Of a DNA stretch of 19,477 bases, positions 14,816-19,477 are shown piece after piece. A program made the position numbers and the translations under genes. Below the pieces are notes generated by a model. It made no database searches. It saw nothing but the letters and a program-made list of their open reading frames with translations, and was not told where the DNA came from. Within the stretch, counting starts at the first letter, position 1. Every line of letters begins with the position of its first letter. The DNA comes from Burkholderiales bacterium UBA1834 (GTDB lineage: Bacteria > Pseudomonadota > Gammaproteobacteria > Burkholderiales > Burkholderiaceae_C), in assembly GCA_002339015.1 (NCBI GenBank), contig DDJC01000118.1, positions 2,668 through 22,144 on the forward strand. Reading direction: 5' to 3'.

Positions 14816-16618
14816 ATGATTGCATCCTTCACACGCAGGGCCCTTCGGACCATGCCCTTGGCCGGCCTGGCCATGGCGGTCAGCCTGGCCTACGCCGCAC
14901 CGACGCAGGGGCCGACCGGCATCGCCTTCTACAACGCCCCGGCCACCATCCCGGCCGGCAACAACGGCGACCTGATTTCCTACCGGGCGACCACGGTCAA
15001 CCTGGGTGACAACGCCCCCGGCGTCAAGGCGTGGAAAGTGATGTACCGTTCGACCGATTCCCTCGGCGCGGCCAACATCGTCACCGGCACGGTGCTGGTG
15101 CCCACCAAGATGTGGAGCAACATCTTCCAGGCCCGTCCGATCGTGTCCTACGCGGTCGGCACGCATGGCCTGGCGCAAGGCTGCGCACCCTCGCAGCAGC
15201 TGGAGGCGGGCACCGACTACGAAACCTCCAACATCAATGCGGCGCTCAGCGCCGGCTACGCAGTGCTGGTGTCTGATTACCAGGGTTACACCAATGGCGC
15301 CACACCCACCTACCTGGCCGGTGCATCGCAGGGCAATGCGGTGCTGGACATCGTGCGCGCAGCCAGCCAGATTCCGTCCGGTGGCGTGAGCGCCAATGCC
15401 AAGACGGCCATCTGGGGCTACTCGCAAGGTGGCCAGAGCGCCGCCTGGGCCGCGCAGCGCCATGCCACCTACGCACCCAACGTGAACCTGGTCGGCGTGG
15501 CCGCCGGTGGCGTGCCCGGTGACTTCCTGACCACCGCCAGCTACCTGGACGGCGGCAACGGGTCCAGCTTCCTGTTCGGCGGCATCATCGGCCTGGCGAC
15601 GCAGTACCCCAGCGCCATCCCCCTGAACGACCTGACCAACGCCGCCGGCAAGGCGGCCATCACGCGGGGCAAGCAGCAGTGCGTGTTCGAGTCGCTGTTC
15701 GACCTGATGAACAAGAACGTCGCGGAGTTCACGGTGGCCAACCAGTCGCTGAACCAGATCCTGGACACGCTGCCCGCCGCCAAGCAGGCCGTGCTGGCGC
15801 AGGACCTGGGGGCCGACAAGGTGTCCGTGCCGCTGTACCAGTACCATGGTCAGGCCGACGAGTTCATCCCGCTGGGCCAGGCCGTCTCGCTCAAGAAGAA
15901 GTACTGCGCCAAGTTCAGCAACGTGACCTTCGACCTGTTCCCCAGCGAGCACATCGTCACGCAGTTCCAGGCCGCCCCGCAGGTGCTGAGCTGGCTGGGT
16001 GAGCGCATCGCCGGCAAGAGCACGACGGGCAGCTGCTCGTACGCCGGGGCTGACCCGCAATCCACCGCCAACCCCGTGAACGGCAACTTCGTGGTCTCGC
16101 TCAAGGAGTGGCTGCTGAACGCCACGGTGGGCCTCAAGACCTTGGGCCAGACGGTGAAGATGCCTGCCGATTCGAGCTTCACGGCCGATGCCGACATCAC
16201 CGCCAAGCGCCTGACGGGCAACCTGAACGTGCCTGACTTCAAGCAGACGCTCAGCATCATCGGGCTGCCCATCTCGGTGGGCCTGTCGGTCAAGCCCAAT
16301 GGCCAGACCACGGGCACGGTCGCGCTGGACAACAACGGCCGCCTCAAGATCACCGGCACGGCGTATGCCGACATCACGGTGACCTCGGTGCTGGGCATCC
16401 CCTTCGGCCAGTGCAAGACCAGCAAGCCGGTGGAATTCCCCATCAACTTCGAAGGCCCCGTGTCGTCGCTGGGCAATGGCAACCTGACCTTCTCGGGAAC
16501 CACCAGCTTCCCGTCGATCAAGGGCTGCTTCATCTCGGCGATCCTGTCGACGCTGATGTCGGGCAATGGCCAGACCTACAGCTTCACGGTCACGCCCAAG
16601 GGCCCGGTGCGCTATTGA
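14816..16618 (+). CDS. Secreted LIP-family lipase with extra C-terminal domain
   Basis: This 600-residue protein has a signal peptide cut near LAYAAP (about 27). Residues about 30-405 form an alpha/beta hydrolase of the secretory-lipase type (PF03583, Candida antarctica lipase A relatives). The nucleophile is Ser203 in GYSQGG, the acid Asp348 in YHGQADEF, and the base His379 in FPSEHIV. YAVGTHGLAQGCAPS and LVSDYQGYTNG are typical of this family. After about 420 comes a roughly 180-residue, beta-rich domain (KRLTGNLNVPDF, GIPFGQCKTSKPVEFPINFEG) that I do not recognise; it has paired cysteines and may bind lipid or surfaces. GGAGAGA precedes the ATG. TetR lies divergently upstream; a small membrane protein follows. 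Confidence 0.9.
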   Translation: MIASFTRRALRTMPLAGLAMAVSLAYAAPTQGPTGIAFYNAPATIPAGNNGDLISYRATTVNLGDNAPGVKAWKVMYRSTDSLGAANIVTGTVLVPTKMWSNIFQARPIVSYAVGTHGLAQGCAPSQQLEAGTDYETSNINAALSAGYAVLVSDYQGYTNGATPTYLAGASQGNAVLDIVRAASQIPSGGVSANAKTAIWGYSQGGQSAAWAAQRHATYAPNVNLVGVAAGGVPGDFLTTASYLDGGNGSSFLFGGIIGLATQYPSAIPLNDLTNAAGKAAITRGKQQCVFESLFDLMNKNVAEFTVANQSLNQILDTLPAAKQAVLAQDLGADKVSVPLYQYHGQADEFIPLGQAVSLKKKYCAKFSNVTFDLFPSEHIVTQFQAAPQVLSWLGERIAGKSTTGSCSYAGADPQSTANPVNGNFVVSLKEWLLNATVGLKTLGQTVKMPADSSFTADADITAKRLTGNLNVPDFKQTLSIIGLPISVGLSVKPNGQTTGTVALDNNGRLKITGTAYADITVTSVLGIPFGQCKTSKPVEFPINFEGPVSSLGNGNLTFSGTTSFPSIKGCFISAILSTLMSGNGQTYSFTVTPKGPVRY

Positions 16619-16776
16619 GCGCCTGAAGGCGATGTGACGGCCTGAGGGGCCAAGCGCATCGCCCGCAGTACCCTCGGGGCCATGGTGCCCCGGGTCTGTC
16701 ACAGGGCCGTGCAGGCCCGATGCGCGCGACACTGCCCAAAAGGCAGGTCGCGCGCCGAGAGGACAAGGATGACGAG

Positions 16777-17439
16777 ATGGCACAAGTTCTGATGAGCCCC
16801 CCAGCCGGCAGGAAATGGATGATGGCGCTGGGTGCTGTGGCCGTGGGCGCGATGGCAGCAGCATGGTGGACGTATTCGGCCTCTCCCGAGCCCACCTCCC
16901 TGACCGATCAAGGCGCGACGCCGCTGGAGGCCGCGTCCGCCCAGGCTTCAGCCTCGGTGTCCCCTTCAGTCCAGCTGGCCGACGTGGTGGCGGGGCAATC
17001 CGACGCTGCCAAGGCGCTGGCGAGTCAGCCGGCCGTTAAACCCATTGACGGGCCGGTCACGGACCGCCCTGCTTTTGTGTCGCCGATGGAGTGGATGGTG
17101 CTCAAGGGCACGGTCTCCCAGCACCCGCACCCGGAGCGCGAACTCACGCGCATGGTGAACTTCCTGCGTTTCACCAAGCAGATGGAACTGCTCGAGGCGC
17201 TTCCCCGCACCGCCGAGGCACAAGCCCGGCGCCAGGCCCTGGCCAACGAACTGCTGGCCGACCTGCCGCAGCGCCTGCTCAACGACGAGATGCCGATGAA
17301 GGATCTGCGCGAGACCCAGGCGATGCTGCTGCAGGATGCCGAAAGCGACTCCGAACGGCGTCAGGCCCGGGCACAGGTCGAGGCACGCCGCCTGGAGCAG
17401 GCCATGGCCACCCTGCAGGCCAAGGGGCAGAGGCCTTGA
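16777..17439 (+). CDS. Membrane-anchored helical protein, possible lipase helper
   Basis: This 220-residue protein has one N-terminal membrane helix (about 13-32, WMMALGAVAVGAMAAAWW) and no signal cleavage site, so the rest faces the periplasm. Residues 33-90 are Ala/Ser/Pro-rich; 95-210 are helical and charged (MEWMVLKGTV, RMVNFLRFTKQMELLEALP, NELLADLPQRLLNDEMP). This architecture, an anchor, a flexible linker and helices, and its place 158 bp after the lipase recall lipase chaperones and the PlcR-type phospholipase accessory proteins. It is shorter than classic Lif (about 340), and I do not see the RxxFDY-type Lif motif. ATG 16777 follows AAGGATGA; an upstream ATG at 16720 is possible. The function is inferred only. 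Confidence 0.72.
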   Translation: MAQVLMSPPAGRKWMMALGAVAVGAMAAAWWTYSASPEPTSLTDQGATPLEAASAQASASVSPSVQLADVVAGQSDAAKALASQPAVKPIDGPVTDRPAFVSPMEWMVLKGTVSQHPHPERELTRMVNFLRFTKQMELLEALPRTAEAQARRQALANELLADLPQRLLNDEMPMKDLRETQAMLLQDAESDSERRQARAQVEARRLEQAMATLQAKGQRP

Positions 17440-17449
17440 GCGCCTTTCC

Positions 17450-17667
17450 TCAGGCGTGCGACAACCACGAGCCCAGCGGCTGAATCAGTGTGAGGGTTTC
17501 ACGCAGCCTGTATGGCGCATCGGGCGTGTCCTTGTCGAAGTCGGCCTGCTTCACGAGCTCGTCCAGCATGCGGATGGTGCCACCAGCTTCCAATTGAGCA
17601 GTTCCTTGAGGCTGTTGCTGCGAGACTCGAAAACACGCCGACCTGTTCGACGGTTCTCTCTGCCTAA
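17450..17667 (-). pseudogene. Frameshifted gene remnant, unidentified
   Basis: Two minus-strand pieces in different frames look like one broken coding sequence. The upstream piece (about 17667-17585) reads RRVFESRSNSLKELLNWKLV and then runs into a stop. A second frame continues from about 17590 with GGTIRMLDELVKQADFD and ends in PLGSWLSHA with a stop at 17452-17450. A one-base change near 17585 would join them. There is no start codon for the first piece, which begins right after the stop of the coiled-coil gene. I do not recognise the family. A sequence error or chance frames cannot be excluded. Confidence 0.4.
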
Positions 17668-18168
17668 TTAGACGTAGGTATCGACGTTGGAGCCGACCAG
17701 TGAACCGTCCGCACGGGCACGGGCTACTGCAGCGGCATCCCGCTGGGCGCTGGCCTCATCCTGGCCGGTATCGACCAGGCTGGCTTGTCCGGCCGGGGGC
17801 TCTGGCGCCCTGGCAGCCTGGGCCGACGGCAGGGGCTGCGAGGGTTCCTGAGGGGGGCGCTCACTCACCGTGTTGTCGTCCGGTGGCGGTTGTTCGCTCT
17901 CGTCGTCCACAGGTTCCGTGATGTTCTGCTGAACGGCTGCACTGGCAGCAGCCTGCTGCAACTGGCCGATCTGCGTCTGCAAAAGGCCCATCTGCTGCGT
18001 CAAGGCCTGCAGGCGGTAGGTGGCGGTTTCATCAGTGCTCGAGGCAGCGATGGCCCGCTGCTTGTCCAGCGTCTCGAGGCGACGCTGCAACACACCGATC
18101 TGGGTGTCGCTGGAAACAGGGCGGGTGACGCGGCTGATGCCCGTGACGGCTGATACGTTGATGCTCAT
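17668..18168 (-). CDS. Coiled-coil FlxA-like protein
   Basis: This 166-residue protein starts MSINVSAVTGISRV. Residues about 20-75 form a coiled coil of Leu/Gln repeats (QIGVLQRRLETLDKQRA, YRLQALTQQMGLLQTQIGQL). Residues 80-130 are Pro/Glu-rich and probably unfolded; the end reads ADGSLVGSNVDTYV. The pattern resembles FlxA-like small proteins often seen near flagellar genes, but none are nearby, so the name is tentative. AGGGAG at 18175-18180 precedes ATG 18168; the open frame continues to 18333 without support. Its promoter must lie in the AT-rich 18170-18290. Confidence 0.75.
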   Translation of the reverse strand: MSINVSAVTGISRVTRPVSSDTQIGVLQRRLETLDKQRAIAASSTDETATYRLQALTQQMGLLQTQIGQLQQAAASAAVQQNITEPVDDESEQPPPDDNTVSERPPQEPSQPLPSAQAARAPEPPAGQASLVDTGQDEASAQRDAAAVARARADGSLVGSNVDTYV

Positions 18169-18288
18169 GGGAAACTCCCTTCCCATCCAAGGATTAACGG
18201 TGTTTTCGGTCAGCTTATTGGAAGACTGAAGCCCTGATTGACGCTGGATGACAAAAAATAAACCGAAGCTGACAAGTGAAAAAACAAG

Positions 18289-18325
18289 AAAACGGCCCGC
18301 CGGATCACTCCGGGCGGGCCGTTTT
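18289..18325 (-). terminator. Strong intrinsic terminator of acnB
   Basis: AAAACGGCCCGCC (18289-18301) pairs perfectly with GGCGGGCCGTTTT (18313-18325) around an 11-base loop. Read on the minus strand the stem is followed by T-rich sequence (CTTGTTTTTTCA), fitting the end of acnB. It could work on both strands. Confidence 0.9.
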
Positions 18326-18378
18326 GCGTTCATTGCCAGAGGCGCAGGGGCCTCTGAAGCATCAACGCCGGGCTGGCA

Positions 18379-19477
18379 TCAGGCAGCCTTCACGGTCTTG
18401 GCCGTCTCCACGTACTCGTCGATCTTGTCGAAGCTCATGTACTGGTAGATCTTGTCCGCGTTGGCGGTGACCACACCCGTCTCGGCCAGGTACTCGGTCG
18501 GCGTCGGCAGCTTGCCCAGCTTGGCAGCCACGGCAGCCAGCTCGGCAGAACCCAGGAACACGTTCGTGTTCTTGCCCAGGCGGTTCGGGAAGTTGCGCGT
18601 CGACGTGGAGATGCAGGTCGAGCCTTCCTTGATCTGGGCCTGGTTGCCCATGCACAGCGAGCAGCCGGGCATTTCGGTGCGGGCGCCAGCGGTGCCGAAG
18701 GTGTTGTAGTAGCCCTCCTTGGTCAGCTCGGCGGCGTCCATCTTGGTGGGCGGGGCCACCCACAGGCGCACCGGGATGTCCTTCTTGCCTTCCAGCACCT
18801 TGCCGGCGGCACGGAAGTGGCCGATGTTGGTCATGCACGAACCGATGAAGGCCTCATCGATCTTGGTGCCAGCCACTTCGGACAGGAACTTGGCGTCGTC
18901 CGGGTCGTTCGGGCAGCAGACGATGGGCTCCTTGATGTCGGCCAGATCGATCTCGATCACGGCGGCGTACTCGGCGTCCTTGTCGGCTTCCAGCAGCTCG
19001 GGGTTGGCCAGCCAGGCTTCCTGGGCCTTGATGCGGCGCTCCAGGGTGCGGGCATCGGCGTAGCCGTCGGCGATCATGTTCTTCATCAGAACGATGTTCG
19101 ACTTCAGGTACTCGGCGATGGGCTCCTTGTTGAGCTTGATCGTGCAGCCGGCGGCGGAACGCTCGGCGGAGGCATCCGACAGCTCGAACGCTTGCTCGAC
19201 CTTCAGGTCAGGCAGGCCTTCGATTTCCAGCACGCGGCCCGAGAAGATGTTCTTCTTGCCGGCCTTGGCCACGGTCAGCAGACCGGCCTTGATGGCGTAC
19301 AGGGGGATGGCATGCACCAGGTCACGCAGGGTGACGCCGGGCTGCATCGTGCCCTTGAAGCGCACCAGCACGGATTCGGGCATGTCCAGGGGCATCACGC
19401 CGGTGGCGGCGCCGAAGGCGACCAGGCCGGAGCCGGCGGGGAAGGAGATGCCGATCGGGAAGCGGGTGTGCGAGTCG
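18379..19477 (-). CDS. acnB: Aconitate hydratase B, C-terminal part
   Basis: This is the last 365 or so residues of AcnB, which converts citrate to isocitrate in the TCA cycle using a [4Fe-4S] cluster, and in this family may also handle 2-methylisocitrate. The gene enters from the right edge in DSHTRFPIGISFPAGSG. Conserved landmarks are FMPLDMPESVLVRFKG-like sequence, the cluster cysteine in GSCMTNIGHFRAAG, and the CxxC in PGCSLCMGNQA. STSTRNFPNRLG and the final LPTPTEYLAE follow the E. coli order. The N-terminal half and the promoter are outside the window. It ends at TGA 18379-18381, 54 bp before the terminator. Confidence 0.98.
   Translation of the reverse strand, partial: DSHTRFPIGISFPAGSGLVAFGAATGVMPLDMPESVLVRFKGTMQPGVTLRDLVHAIPLYAIKAGLLTVAKAGKKNIFSGRVLEIEGLPDLKVEQAFELSDASAERSAAGCTIKLNKEPIAEYLKSNIVLMKNMIADGYADARTLERRIKAQEAWLANPELLEADKDAEYAAVIEIDLADIKEPIVCCPNDPDDAKFLSEVAGTKIDEAFIGSCMTNIGHFRAAGKVLEGKKDIPVRLWVAPPTKMDAAELTKEGYYNTFGTAGARTEMPGCSLCMGNQAQIKEGSTCISTSTRNFPNRLGKNTNVFLGSAELAAVAAKLGKLPTPTEYLAETGVVTANADKIYQYMSFDKIDEYVETAKTVKAA

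Noticed and set aside
14526..15009. Short plus-strand frames across the TetR-lipase gap
   Set aside because: No ribosome binding site or protein character; they overlap the lipase start in another frame.
14798..16864. 688-residue minus-strand open frame opposite the lipase
   Set aside because: It is antisense to a gene with signal peptide and complete catalytic triad. Arg/His/Gly-rich shadow.
1..19477. CRISPR arrays, tRNA genes, insertion sequences, phage or toxin-antitoxin genes
   Set aside because: I looked for direct repeats, cloverleaf-like sequence, transposase motifs and small paired genes and found none that could be supported.

Overview
This window looks like chromosomal DNA from a GC-rich betaproteobacterium, most likely Burkholderiales (Comamonadaceae / Aquabacterium / Leptothrix-like). 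The evidence is strong GC bias at third codon positions, a DUF4148 protein (a family typical of Burkholderiales), a proteobacterial AcnB, and close relatives of E. coli SbcB and YgjP. The assignment comes from reading the sequence, not from a search. I see no tRNA, rRNA, CRISPR array, insertion sequence or phage gene.

Left part (1-7303): an envelope and stress-signalling region. A membrane sensor kinase on the minus strand runs off the left edge. Divergent from it are three small plus-strand genes: a BON-domain lipoprotein, a DUF883 (ElaB/YqjD-like) membrane-anchored protein and a DUF1328 membrane peptide, closed by a strong intrinsic terminator. Next comes a plus-strand CHASE3 sensor kinase of the NarL type. 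Facing it are two minus-strand response regulators: a LuxR/NarL-type DNA-binding regulator and a receiver-only protein. Divergent from the regulators are an OmpA-family protein and a glycine-zipper lipoprotein. The intergenic region between regulators and OmpA is rich in inverted repeats. A 14-bp element in it also occurs upstream of the BON gene. A plausible inference is a two-component system controlling the surrounding envelope genes.

Middle part (7304-13761): a non-coding stretch with hairpins and a terminator, a FabH-like ketoacyl synthase with an intact Cys-His-Asn triad, a convergent LysR regulator and a small DUF4148 exported protein. Then comes a full-length BAHD-type acyltransferase, a family best known from plants, and divergent from it sbcB (exonuclease I) followed by ygjP (zinc-peptidase-like).

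Right part (13777-19477): a TetR regulator divergent from a secreted LIP-family lipase with an extra C-terminal domain. A perfect 16-bp palindrome lies between them, a likely operator. Directly after the lipase is a small membrane-anchored helical protein that may be a lipase helper. Next are a frameshifted gene remnant, a coiled-coil FlxA-like protein, a strong terminator, and the C-terminal part of acnB (aconitase B), which runs off the right edge.

The best candidates for something new are the BAHD enzyme, the lipase with its possible helper and TetR switch, and the signalling island with its shared DNA elements. Very long open frames lying opposite the real genes are GC-rich shadows and were left out.
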